In this document: one piece after another, positions 1 to 6,810 of the stretch
Layout of the letters: every line of letters begins with the position of its first letter
Position numbering within the stretch: position 1 is the first letter of the stretch
NCBI GenBank assembly: GCA_002840755.1
Contig: PHBZ01000053.1
Location: 1 to 32,642, forward strand
Length of the DNA stretch: 32,642 nt
Direction of reading: 5' to 3'
Source: Chloroflexi bacterium HGW-Chloroflexi-10
GTDB taxonomy: Bacteria; Chloroflexota; Anaerolineae; Anaerolineales; Anaerolineaceae
Translations under genes and position numbers: made by a program
The notes under the pieces: generated by a model
What the model was told of the DNA's origin: nothing
The model's input: only the letters and a program-made list of their open reading frames with translations
The model's database searches: none

Positions 1-33
1 TACCATATTATCTAAGATTATTTTCCTGGCAAC

Positions 34-73
34 AATACCGATTTAAACATACTAATACCGCTTTAAACATACT
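34..73. repeat. Two tandem 20-bp repeats at the left edge
   Basis: Two adjacent 20-bp units start AATACCG at 34 and 54 and differ at one base (ATTTAAACATACT versus CTTTAAACATACT). They lie beyond the 3' end of the radical SAM gene. No coding function is apparent, and the array may continue outside the window. Confidence 0.7.
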
Positions 74-131
74 AGGAATCAGGAATCAGTTATAAGGGAA
101 CCCAATTCCTGTTTTCTGCTTCCTGATCCCT
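74..131 (-). terminator. Inverted repeat downstream of amrS, possible terminator
   Basis: The arms AGGAATCAGGAA (74-85) and TTCCTGATCCCT (120-131) pair at 11 of 12 positions with a loop of about 34 nt. The element sits just past the stop of the minus-strand radical SAM gene. It lacks a clear U-tract, so its role as a terminator is uncertain. Confidence 0.35.
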
Positions 132-135
132 CACA

Positions 136-1245
136 CTATATTCTTCTCGGCAGCCCCCAGCCACCCAGGCGCACCGCGTTGGGCTGGTCGGGCCAGATTC
201 CGGCGATGGCGTGACCGCAGGAGGGGCAGGTGCCCTGGGGAGTAATCTGATAATCCTGAATGACATAGCCGTGACGCTGCACCAGTAAGCCGCTGCATTG
301 TGGGCAATAAGTGTTTTCCAGCGAGCCAACCCGTCCGGGCAGATTACCGGCATACACATAGGAGAGGCCGGCTTCCTGGCCGATATCGGCGGCGGTTTGC
401 AGCGCAGAGGCTGGCGTATTTGGGTTCTCGGTCATATGATAATCGGGGTGGTAGGCGGTCACATGCCAGGGAATATCCCGCGAAACGGAGGCCAGAAAAC
501 GGGCGGCATCCCACAGCTCTTCGGGGTCATCATTAAAGCCCGGCACCACCAGGGTAACCACTTCCACCCATAAGCCCAGTTGGTGGGCTTTTTGAATGCT
601 GTCGAGGACATTCTTGAGAACGCCGCCCAATTTGCGGTAGTTCTTATCCTGCATGGACTTAAGGTCGATTTTATAGGCGCTCAGATACGGCCGCAGCATC
701 TCGAGCGCTTCCAGAGTGGCGTTGCCATTCGAGACAAAGGCACACTGCATGCCGGCCATTTTGGCGCGTTTGAAGATATCCACGGCCCATTCGGTGGTAA
801 TCAGCGGTTCATTGTAGGTGGAGACCAGTATGGAAGCCTGGTTTTCCCTGGCAATGCGCACCATTTGATCCGGGGTGATCTCGCGCAGGTAGTTTGCGCC
901 CTGATCAGCACGCGGATCCCGCAGGGTCTGTGAGGTGATCCAATTCTGGCAATAGCCGCAGTGGAAATCACAGCCCAGCATACCGAAAGAGAGCGCATCC
1001 GAGCCCGGAAGGAAATGCGAGAAAGGTTTCTTTTCCACGGGGTCCACCTGTAAGGCAGCCACATAGCCCCAGGGTACGCGCAGTTCACCATCCTGGTTAA
1101 AACGCACCTGGCAGATCCCACGCCGTCCGGGTTTGATAACGCAGCGGTGCGCGCAGGCGGTGCAGCGTAAGGCGCCTTCCGCTAACACTTCCACCAGGCT
1201 GCCTTGGGTAGTTAAACGATCCAATTGTTGCTGAACATTGGTCAT
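136..1245 (-). CDS. amrS: AmmeMemoRadiSam-type radical SAM protein (AmrS-like)
   Basis: This 369-aa protein is a pyruvate-formate-lyase-activase-like radical SAM enzyme. The cluster motif is GCDFHCGYCQNW (CxxxCxxC) near residue 93. An N-terminal Cys-rich segment (LRCTACAHRC...GICQVR) and a C-terminal zinc-ribbon-like segment (YCPQCSGLL...CPSCGHAI) are both typical of the AmrS family. AmrS usually clusters with AMMECR1 (AmrA) and Memo (AmrB) partners, and the chemistry is unresolved; some members have been linked to radical modification reactions. No partner gene lies within the window, though the left edge is only 135 bp past the stop. The start at 1245 is followed by a weak purine-rich site (GAAAAGAGC). 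Length and motif order match the family, so the family call is secure and the substrate is unknown. Confidence 0.9.
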   Translation of the reverse strand: MTNVQQQLDRLTTQGSLVEVLAEGALRCTACAHRCVIKPGRRGICQVRFNQDGELRVPWGYVAALQVDPVEKKPFSHFLPGSDALSFGMLGCDFHCGYCQNWITSQTLRDPRADQGANYLREITPDQMVRIARENQASILVSTYNEPLITTEWAVDIFKRAKMAGMQCAFVSNGNATLEALEMLRPYLSAYKIDLKSMQDKNYRKLGGVLKNVLDSIQKAHQLGLWVEVVTLVVPGFNDDPEELWDAARFLASVSRDIPWHVTAYHPDYHMTENPNTPASALQTAADIGQEAGLSYVYAGNLPGRVGSLENTYCPQCSGLLVQRHGYVIQDYQITPQGTCPSCGHAIAGIWPDQPNAVRLGGWGLPRRI

Positions 1246-1395
1246 AATAGTGCTCTTTTCAATACTGCTGGAAAGTGATTTTAATGAAGCGCATCCTGCG
1301 CGGGGAGTAATTTAACCGATTGTAGCAAAAAAAAACTAAAAATACCTGTGCCAAAAAGCATGATTGGATTAATACACAGTGCAGATGCACCAACT

Positions 1396-1423
1396 AAAAA
1401 AAACCGCCCCGGAAGGGACGGTT
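1396..1423 (-). terminator. Intrinsic terminator of arsM
   Basis: On the minus strand, AACCGTCCC-TTCC-GGGGCGGTT forms a 9-bp stem (one G-U pair) with a tetraloop, followed by at least six T. It lies 19 bp past the arsM stop codon, a textbook Rho-independent terminator. Confidence 0.9.
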
Positions 1424-1441
1424 GATTGCGACACATTACTT

Positions 1442-2956
1442 TTAGATACCCAGGGCAATCCCGGTTTTACCGGCGGTGGATACCCCGCCGCAGCAGCCGG
1501 ACGCAGACGCAGGTGAGTCTGCATCGGGTTTGACAGCCGAGACAACCAGGGAGTGAATCTGGGCATAATCGCCCATCGTGTAGCCTGAGCTGCGCTGGGT
1601 GCGCACGTTAGAGAAACCGGCGGCGCGAATCAGGTCCAGGTACTCCGCTTCAGGCAGCGACCCGGAGACGCAGGCGGCCCATTCCGCGGTGCTGCTGCGC
1701 AGATCCTCGGGCATACCTGCCGCGCTGACCGTATCGCTGATTTCCAGGCGTCCGCCGGGTTTGAGAACACGGAAGGCTTCCGCAAATACGGCGCTTTTGT
1801 CTTCAGTCAGGTTGATCACACAATTGGAGATGACCACATCCACACTGGCATCCTCTGCCGGGAGCTGATCCGCCTGCCCTTCGCGGAATTCCACCTGGGT
1901 GTAGCCGTTGCGCTGGGCGCTTTGACGGGCGCGTTCCAGCATGGCCGGGGTCATATCCACCCCGATGACTTTGCCGCTGGCGCCTACCTTATTAGCGGCC
2001 AGGAAAGCATCCATTCCGGCGCCGGAACCGATATCCAGAACGGTTTCACCGCTTTTCAGGCTGGCCAAGGCAAACGGGTTGCCGCAACCCAGTGAAAGTT
2101 CGCTGGCCTCAGCAGGGATCACCTGCAATTCGCTGGCATTGTAACCCAGGGAAACCGGATGGGAAACGCTTTCTCCAAGGGAGGAACTGGAACCGGAGCA
2201 GCAGCCCGAGCCGGCATTGCTCTGACCGGTGATTGCCGAGGAGCGGCTGTCGCAGCCACAACCGCCGCCGCTTTCGGCGATCAGCGAGTAAGACTGCTGG
2301 ACCGCCTTGCGCCGTTCGACGCGGCTGGTACCCACGGCCGCAAAGACACTGATCTCGGCTTTTTCGGCGTCGGGCTGCGTTTCACTGCTGGAGCAGCAGC
2401 TTTGATCGGTGCATTCGACAAACACATTCACCAGGCCAGCCTGCCGGTACCATTGCCGCATCTGCTCGCGTTCGAAACCCAGCCAGGTGTCGGCCATTTC
2501 TTCGCGCATCCAGGTGTGCGTATGCGTATCCAGGTCGGTGATAATCAGACGCCCACCCGGTTTAAGCAGGCGTACCATCTCGCGGATGGCCGCCAGCGGG
2601 TCCGGCGTGTGGTGCAGGTACATGTTGGCAAAGACAGCATCCATACTGGCGGAGGGCAGCGGAATAGACTGCCCTTCGGCCTCGTGGTAGTGGATATTGC
2701 TGAACCCGGCCAGGTTATTACGGGCGACAGCCAGCATTTCGGGCGAGGCGTCCACCGCGTGCACCTGTTGAACCAGCGGCGCCAGAGCCGAACTGAGGAA
2801 CCCGGTGCCTGCGCCGATATCCGCCACACTCATTTCCGGGCGCAAATACGCTTTTTGAATGGCTGTTTCACGCACAGCCTCCTGAAAATACCCGCTGCGC
2901 AGGCTATCCCACTGGTTGGCAACGTTTTTAAAATATTGATTGGAACGGGTGGTCAT
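1442..2956 (-). CDS. arsM: Arsenite S-adenosylmethionine methyltransferase with an extra N-terminal methyltransferase domain
   Basis: This 504-aa protein has two class I SAM methyltransferase domains. The C-terminal half (about 220-480) is ArsM. It has the VQQSYSLIA entry, LGCGNP (Cys291), motif I VLDIGSGAGMDAFLAA, ISNCVINL (Cys379) and ACVSGSLP (Cys429), which match the conserved arsenite-binding cysteines of characterised ArsM proteins. The N-terminal half (about 1-212) is a second complete domain with VADIGAGTGF (44-53), YLHHTPDP, LKPGGRLIITDLD and REEMADTWLGF. From memory this resembles the methyltransferase of ArsR-methyltransferase fusions. A Cys-rich linker (Cys187/188, 233, 235, 252/253) and a C-terminal CysCys pair (488/489) could hold As(III). 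A typical ArsM is about 270 aa. A site reading AAAGGATTAATCA precedes ATG at 2956. The predicted role is As(III) methylation for detoxification, controlled by the upstream arsR; the extra domain's role is unknown. Confidence 0.9.
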   Translation of the reverse strand: MTTRSNQYFKNVANQWDSLRSGYFQEAVRETAIQKAYLRPEMSVADIGAGTGFLSSALAPLVQQVHAVDASPEMLAVARNNLAGFSNIHYHEAEGQSIPLPSASMDAVFANMYLHHTPDPLAAIREMVRLLKPGGRLIITDLDTHTHTWMREEMADTWLGFEREQMRQWYRQAGLVNVFVECTDQSCCSSSETQPDAEKAEISVFAAVGTSRVERRKAVQQSYSLIAESGGGCGCDSRSSAITGQSNAGSGCCSGSSSSLGESVSHPVSLGYNASELQVIPAEASELSLGCGNPFALASLKSGETVLDIGSGAGMDAFLAANKVGASGKVIGVDMTPAMLERARQSAQRNGYTQVEFREGQADQLPAEDASVDVVISNCVINLTEDKSAVFAEAFRVLKPGGRLEISDTVSAAGMPEDLRSSTAEWAACVSGSLPEAEYLDLIRAAGFSNVRTQRSSGYTMGDYAQIHSLVVSAVKPDADSPASASGCCGGVSTAGKTGIALGI

Positions 2957-2972
2957 TGATTAATCCTTTCTT

Positions 2973-2990
2973 TATCGTAAAAATACGATA
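2973..2990. promoter_or_regulatory. ArsR operator in front of arsM
   Basis: TATCGTA-AAAA-TACGATA is a perfect 7+4+7 palindrome, 16 bp upstream of the arsM start codon. It shares the ATCGTA/TACGAT half-sites with the larger palindrome in front of arsR, so ArsR probably controls arsM here as well as itself. Confidence 0.8.
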
Positions 2991-3010
2991 TTAATTCTAA
3001 AAAAAAGAGA

Positions 3011-3352
3011 TCAGCAGCAATTCACATCGGAATCGCTAGCGCAGCACTGCGGCAGCCATGCGCCGATCTGATTTTTTAACCAACGAATATTGCTTTCATT
3101 CAGGCAGTAACACGTGGCCGGGCCTTCCACCTCACCGGAGATTAACCCGGCTTCGCGCAGCACTTTGAGGTGCTGGCTGACGGTGGATTGCGCCAGATTG
3201 GTAAGTTCCACGATTTCACCGGTAATGCACATCTGTTTCTCGGCCAGCACCTGCACAATTTGAAAACGCACCGGGTTTCCCAGGGCTTTGAGCATTTTGG
3301 AGAGGCGCTCTTCATTGATTGTCAGCGGGTGCAGGGTGGCGTTTTCTTTCAT
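3011..3352 (-). CDS. arsR: ArsR/SmtB-family arsenic-responsive repressor
   Basis: This 113-aa winged-helix repressor has the core LSKMLKALGNPVRFQIVQVL, then the recognition helix region LAQSTVSQHLKVLREAGLIS (about 53-72). Candidate As(III) ligands are the C-terminal vicinal cysteines C103/C104 and C112/C113, like the C-terminal sites of AfArsR-type sensors. Cys42 and the C81/C83 pair are further candidates. An in-frame ATG at 3400 exists, but that start would place the coding region over the operator and -10 box. ATG 3352 has AAGGAAAA just upstream and gives the usual family length. The gene directly precedes arsM on the same strand. Repression of arsR and arsM, relieved by As(III) or Sb(III), is inferred from the family and the operators. 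Confidence 0.92.
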   Translation of the reverse strand: MKENATLHPLTINEERLSKMLKALGNPVRFQIVQVLAEKQMCITGEIVELTNLAQSTVSQHLKVLREAGLISGEVEGPATCYCLNESNIRWLKNQIGAWLPQCCASDSDVNCC

Positions 3353-3363
3353 ACTGTTTTCCT

Positions 3364-3400
3364 TATATCGTAATTTTACGATATAATTAGAATTTGTCAA
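3364..3400 (-). promoter_or_regulatory. arsR promoter with overlapping ArsR operator
   Basis: On the minus strand, TTGACA (3395-3400) and TAAAAT (3373-3378) are separated by 16 bp. A perfect palindrome (TATATCGTAA-TT-TTACGATATA, 3364-3385) covers the -10 box and the expected start site. This is the classic layout for autorepression by ArsR. Confidence 0.88.
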
Positions 3401-3506
3401 GAGGCAAATTTTTCACCACAAAAAACCCGAACCATAGGAACAATAAAAGCCGGTGAAATCTAAAATGGTTGTTAGAATACAGTTGCACCCGGAGCGGGGT
3501 TTAAGA

Positions 3507-3569
3507 GACACGGGTGGGTCTGGAACATAAGCAAGCATGTTTTACATTTAAAACAGACCCACCCGTGTC
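3507..3569. repeat. Palindromic repeat, GGGTGGGTCT family (copy 1)
   Basis: The arms GACACGGGTGGGTCTG (3507-3522) and CAGACCCACCCGTGTC (3554-3569) are perfect 16-bp inverted repeats around a 31-nt AT-rich loop. It lies between the tandem-MerR gene end and arsR. The same arm sequence recurs at 5347, 5595 and 8893, with a variant at 11049, so this is a dispersed family and not only a local terminator. Confidence 0.85.
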
Positions 3570-3606
3570 AAACAGCTGTGCTGCAATTTTTCCGGAAGTG
3601 AAGGAG

Positions 3607-4368
3607 CTAGATTGGCATATTCTTGGCCAGGCGCTCTTCCAGTATGGCGATCATTTGCTGGCCGCGTGTTTCCATCTCTTTCAGGGTGGTCAGCCAGTGG
3701 TCGGTGGCGTAAAGCACATCCTCATCCGCGCGCGGGGTATCCAGAGCCTGTTTGATATCGGTGCTGTCATCGACGCCCAACTGGGTGAGCATGCGCAGGA
3801 TCGCCATCAGGCTGTAGCCAGCGTTGCGCAGTACGCGGATGATGCGCGCGCGCGCAATATCCACGGCAGAGTAGAGCCGGTAGCCGTTGGACGGGTTGCG
3901 CGGCACCACCAGCAGACCGTTACGTTCCCAGTTGCGCAGTTGATCCACGCTGACATTGAGGTGCAGGGCGGCATCGCGTATGCGCAGACCGCGGCGGGTG
4001 CTGTCCGCCGGGATACCCTGGGCCCAGCGCGTCACCAGATCGGCGGCCAATTCGGCCTGCGAGCGTTCCGCCTGGACCATTGCCATGTAGTGGTAGGTTT
4101 TTTCCAATGCGCCGCCCAAATCCCCTCCGGCGGCATGCAGCACCAGTTCCACGGCCGCCTGACGGATGGCTTTTCCCGGCCAGGGAGTGTTTAAGGCTGT
4201 CCGCGCCAGGCGCATCTGCTGCAGATGATCTTCGGTGTACATGCGGTAGCCATTCGGCGCGCGCGGTATCGGCGGCAGAAAGCCCCAACCCTCATACAGG
4301 CGCACCGTATTGGGGTGGCAGCCGACCGCTTTGGCTATTTTGGTGGTGCTGAGACGTTTGTATGGCAT
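3607..4368 (-). CDS. MerR-family regulator with two tandem MerR HTH domains
   Basis: This 253-aa protein carries two MerR-type winged helices. The first (about 4-75) reads STTKIAKAVGCHPNTVRLYE...GYRMYTEDHLQQMRLAR. The second (about 125-195) reads GLRIRDAALHLNVSVDQLRNWE...GYRLYSAVDIARARIIRVLRNAGYS. Each contains the N-terminal helix-turn-helix, the NGYR-Y wing and the following helix. The C-terminus (about 205-250) looks helical and may form a coiled coil. Ordinary MerR proteins have one HTH and dimerise through a C-terminal coil, so this may be a pseudo-dimer in one chain. No Cys-based metal site is evident. It starts 6 nt after the SDR stop codon, implying co-transcription. The effector and operator are unknown. 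Confidence 0.85.
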   Translation of the reverse strand: MPYKRLSTTKIAKAVGCHPNTVRLYEGWGFLPPIPRAPNGYRMYTEDHLQQMRLARTALNTPWPGKAIRQAAVELVLHAAGGDLGGALEKTYHYMAMVQAERSQAELAADLVTRWAQGIPADSTRRGLRIRDAALHLNVSVDQLRNWERNGLLVVPRNPSNGYRLYSAVDIARARIIRVLRNAGYSLMAILRMLTQLGVDDSTDIKQALDTPRADEDVLYATDHWLTTLKEMETRGQQMIAILEERLAKNMPI

Positions 4369-4374
4369 GCAGTC

Positions 4375-5226
4375 TTATTCTTTTCCGTCGTATGGAATAG
4401 TGTGAATGGTCAGTTCGAGTGGTTTTGCCTGTTTGGTCAGCCGCCGCCAACCTTCCCGCAGCGCGCCGCTCAGGGTGTGAGCGGTGGAATGCAGGTTGTA
4501 TAACTTGCCGGTTTGGCCGTCGGTTTCACTGGAGGCAATCCGGACTACTTTTTGAGCGGCTATTTCGGGTGGCCGCGCCCACATGCGGATAATCGTGGGA
4601 AAGACTTTCAGGCGTTCCTCCGAACCGGCGACAACCTCCACATCGGTCAATAACTCGGTGAGCATCATTCCGGGATTGAAGATGAATACGCCCACCCCGC
4701 TGCCCGGGTTTTCTTTGGCAACTGCCAGGCTGAAGGCACGCAGCCAGGCTTTGCTGGCTGCGTAGGCGCTCTGAAAGGGCACCGGGCCGTTATAGCCATG
4801 TCCGAGGATATTGATCAATTTACCGCTGCCGCGTTCCAAAAAATGGTCCAGGGCTACTTTGGTACCGTTATAGCTGCCGGTGATATTAGTTTGGATAACG
4901 CTGTGGAACATCTCTGGCCGCACGCCGCTGGTAGGCCCGTATGGACCGGCGTACCCGGCATTGTTGACCCAAACATCAAAGCCTCCAAAGGTGTTTATCG
5001 CCAGTTTTGCCAGCGCGCGTACCTGCTCCAGGTCGGCGACATCGCAGGCGGAACCCTGGCTGTGCTGCGGATCATTAAGCTGCGCCAGGGCTTTTTCCAC
5101 AGCGTTCTGGTGGCGGGAAGAAATGACCACGTTCGCGCCAGCATCCACAAAAGCCCGGGCGATGGCCAGGCCAAAACCGCGGGTGCTGCCGGTGATAACA
5201 GCAGTTTTACCGGAAAGATTAAGCAT
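4375..5226 (-). CDS. Short-chain dehydrogenase/reductase (SDR) family protein
   Basis: This 283-aa classical SDR has a TGSTRGFG dinucleotide-binding motif (13-20), CDVAD (61-65), NNAG (88-91) and an active-site YAASK with Tyr155 and Lys159. The catalytic Ser normally found 13 residues before the Tyr is Gly142 here (context INILGHGYNG), so activity may be altered or another residue may substitute. The C-terminal 70 residues (RMWARPPEIAAQKVVRIAS...) fit an added helical tail. An AGAGGTAGACAA site precedes ATG. It is upstream of, and probably transcribed with, the tandem-MerR gene. The substrate cannot be predicted. Confidence 0.85.
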   Translation of the reverse strand: MLNLSGKTAVITGSTRGFGLAIARAFVDAGANVVISSRHQNAVEKALAQLNDPQHSQGSACDVADLEQVRALAKLAINTFGGFDVWVNNAGYAGPYGPTSGVRPEMFHSVIQTNITGSYNGTKVALDHFLERGSGKLINILGHGYNGPVPFQSAYAASKAWLRAFSLAVAKENPGSGVGVFIFNPGMMLTELLTDVEVVAGSEERLKVFPTIIRMWARPPEIAAQKVVRIASSETDGQTGKLYNLHSTAHTLSGALREGWRRLTKQAKPLELTIHTIPYDGKE

Positions 5227-5346
5227 TTGTCTACCTCTTATTTTCAGGCATTCATGATTCTAAGGTTAATTGTATCAGAGGCAGGTTTGAATATGAAATA
5301 CAGAAAATCATGAAGAAATCGAATTAACCTGCAAGAAGCCTGCACT

Positions 5347-5423
5347 GCAGACAAGGGCGGGTCTTGTTAAGGGCGAACGATGAAGGTCCACAGTCCAGAC
5401 CCACCCGTGTCCCTTGACCGGGT
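5347..5423. repeat. Palindromic repeat, GGGTGGGTCT family (copy 2)
   Basis: This 77-bp unit starts GCAGACAAGGGCGGGTCT and ends in CTTGACCGGGT. The inner arms ACAAGGGCGGGTCT and AGACCCACCCGTGT form an imperfect inverted repeat. The unit matches copy 3 (5595-5671) at about 73 of 77 positions. Confidence 0.85.
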
Positions 5424-5594
5424 AAATCATTCCTGATTGCCATGCCCGCCGGAGGTTAGAACCCCCCCGGATAAAGAAAAACGCTCAATCCACTCGCAAG
5501 CTCGGGACTACGTAAATTGGGCTTTCCATCCAGTTTGATTTAGCCGGCTTTAGCCCAATGATTCCTATTCACCAGGCCATCAAATGCCGGATGG

Positions 5595-5671
5595 GCAGAC
5601 AAGGGTGGGTCTTGTTAAGGATGAACGATGAATGTCCACAGTCCAGACCCACCCGTGTCCCTTGACCGGGT
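5595..5671. repeat. Palindromic repeat, GGGTGGGTCT family (copy 3)
   Basis: This is the second 77-bp unit, 248 bp after copy 2 in the same orientation. Its arms, ACAAGGGTGGGTCT and AGACCCACCCGTGT, pair at 13 of 14 positions, better than copy 2. Confidence 0.85.
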
Positions 5672-5738
5672 GAACCCACTTTGTCGGCTCCAGCCCAATG
5701 CTTCCCATTCAACCAGACCCACTACTGTCTATCTGCCC

Positions 5739-6728
5739 TCAAGCGGGATCAAACGGAGCGTAGCGCGGGTTGATGCGCCGGATTAAGCGGTAAGCGAAGG
5801 GTTGAAAGCCAAATGTCGGCCAGTAACGGCTTGCTTCCAGGTTCGTGGTGCGCCAATCGGTGAACATGCATTCAAAGCCGGCTGTACGGCTGATATTGAT
5901 CGCGTGGCTGAACAGCGCTCGTCCAATGCCGCGGGCGCGGTAGTCCGGATGCGTGGCAGCGGCGGCAAAATGAGCCGCGGTGGGGGTTCCCCATAGGTGC
6001 TCCGCACCGATATCTTCGGTGTATATAGCCACAACGGCAACCATTTTATTGCCGTCAAAAGCCAGCCAGGTTTCGGCGCTCTCGTCGGTAGCCAACTCGG
6101 CATAACCCGGCCGGATATTATCCAGGTGTTCCTGCGGCACCGGTTCCCAGACAGGCGCGCCATTCAGGTGTTGCGCAATCCAATGCGCATTGTCATGCAG
6201 TGCCTGTTCATCCTGTTTTTCAGCTTTACGGATGAGGATACCGGTGGGCAATGGCGTATCCGGGAGTTCCTCAGCCAGGCTGCTGACGGCATAAGCCTGC
6301 TCCTGGCCGAAACTGAGCAGTTGGAAAAGAGACAGCCATTCCGGCAGCGCCGGGCTGACCAGGTAATGATTCAAAATACCATCCTCAATCCATTTTCGAC
6401 CAGCCTGGGTATATAAACCCGCCAGCAAATCCAGCGGGAGTTCGGGCGCCAATACCGCGCCACCCAACGGAACCCACACGTGCGGGCCAAAGAAGACATT
6501 GTCACTGTAACTGCCGATGATGTATCCAGCAAGTTTTCCGTTGTGCAGGTATGCAACACCATTGGTATCGTTTTTTTGCAATAACGCTTCTAAGAAATTT
6601 TTTGTGATTGCGGCTTCGTTCATCCGTGCGGGCAGGATCGGAAACCGGCGATGAAAGTTTTGAAACTGCGCTGCCAGTAAACCGGCAGCCGCAGGAATAT
6701 GTTCGGGCAGAAATGCTGTGATGGTCAT
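5739..6728 (-). CDS. GNAT-family N-acetyltransferase, two-lobe
   Basis: This 329-aa protein is about twice the size of a single GNAT domain. The C-terminal lobe (about 163-315) is a clear GNAT: ILIRKAEKQDEQAL start, MVAVVAIYTE strand, and acetyl-CoA loop ATHPDYRARGIGRALF (Arg264-x-x-Gly-x-Gly). It ends in the usual R..NLEASRYWPTFGFQPFAYRL segment. The N-terminal lobe (about 1-150) begins like a GNAT (MTITAFLPEHIPAAAGLLAAQF) with a GKLAGYIIGSY strand, but no pyrophosphate loop is visible, so it may be a degenerate domain. ATG 6728 is preceded by AAAGGAGAATCTT. It is divergent from the hydrolase. The acceptor substrate is unknown. Confidence 0.85.
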   Translation of the reverse strand: MTITAFLPEHIPAAAGLLAAQFQNFHRRFPILPARMNEAAITKNFLEALLQKNDTNGVAYLHNGKLAGYIIGSYSDNVFFGPHVWVPLGGAVLAPELPLDLLAGLYTQAGRKWIEDGILNHYLVSPALPEWLSLFQLLSFGQEQAYAVSSLAEELPDTPLPTGILIRKAEKQDEQALHDNAHWIAQHLNGAPVWEPVPQEHLDNIRPGYAELATDESAETWLAFDGNKMVAVVAIYTEDIGAEHLWGTPTAAHFAAAATHPDYRARGIGRALFSHAINISRTAGFECMFTDWRTTNLEASRYWPTFGFQPFAYRLIRRINPRYAPFDPA

Positions 6729-6763
6729 AAGATTCTCCTTTGCTCTGATTAATTCTATCAGAT

Positions 6764-6791
6764 TTGAATGAGGATGCAGGATGTGTATAAT
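6764..6791 (+). promoter_or_regulatory. Promoter of the alpha/beta hydrolase gene
   Basis: TTGAAT (6764-6769) and TATAAT (6786-6791) are separated by 16 bp. Transcription would start near 6798, leaving a leader of only about 13 nt that still contains AGGAG (6801-6805) before ATG 6811. Confidence 0.7.
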
Positions 6792-6810
6792 CTATAAAAA
6801 AGGAGCAGCC

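Larger units (their letters stand above)
5227..5738. other. 512-bp gene-free gap filled with duplicated palindromic repeats
   Basis: No gene is seen between the SDR start and the GNAT stop. The gap holds two near-identical 77-bp copies of the palindromic repeat, and a second pair of direct repeats at 5543-5578 and 5683-5719 sharing the core AGCCCAATG. The order (repeat, second motif, repeat, second motif) suggests a segmental duplication that later diverged between copies. Confidence 0.75.

Noticed and set aside
2159..2959. 266-codon plus-strand open frame opposite arsM
   Set aside because: It is antisense to a well-supported two-domain methyltransferase, has no Shine-Dalgarno, and its translation looks like GC-rich shadow sequence.
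3353..3400. Longer arsR start at 3400
   Set aside because: It would translate through the -10 box and operator. ATG 3352 has a proper ribosome site and gives the family length.
3514..4194. 226-codon plus-strand open frame opposite the tandem-MerR gene
   Set aside because: It starts inside the palindromic repeat and runs antisense to clear MerR motifs. No domain was recognised.
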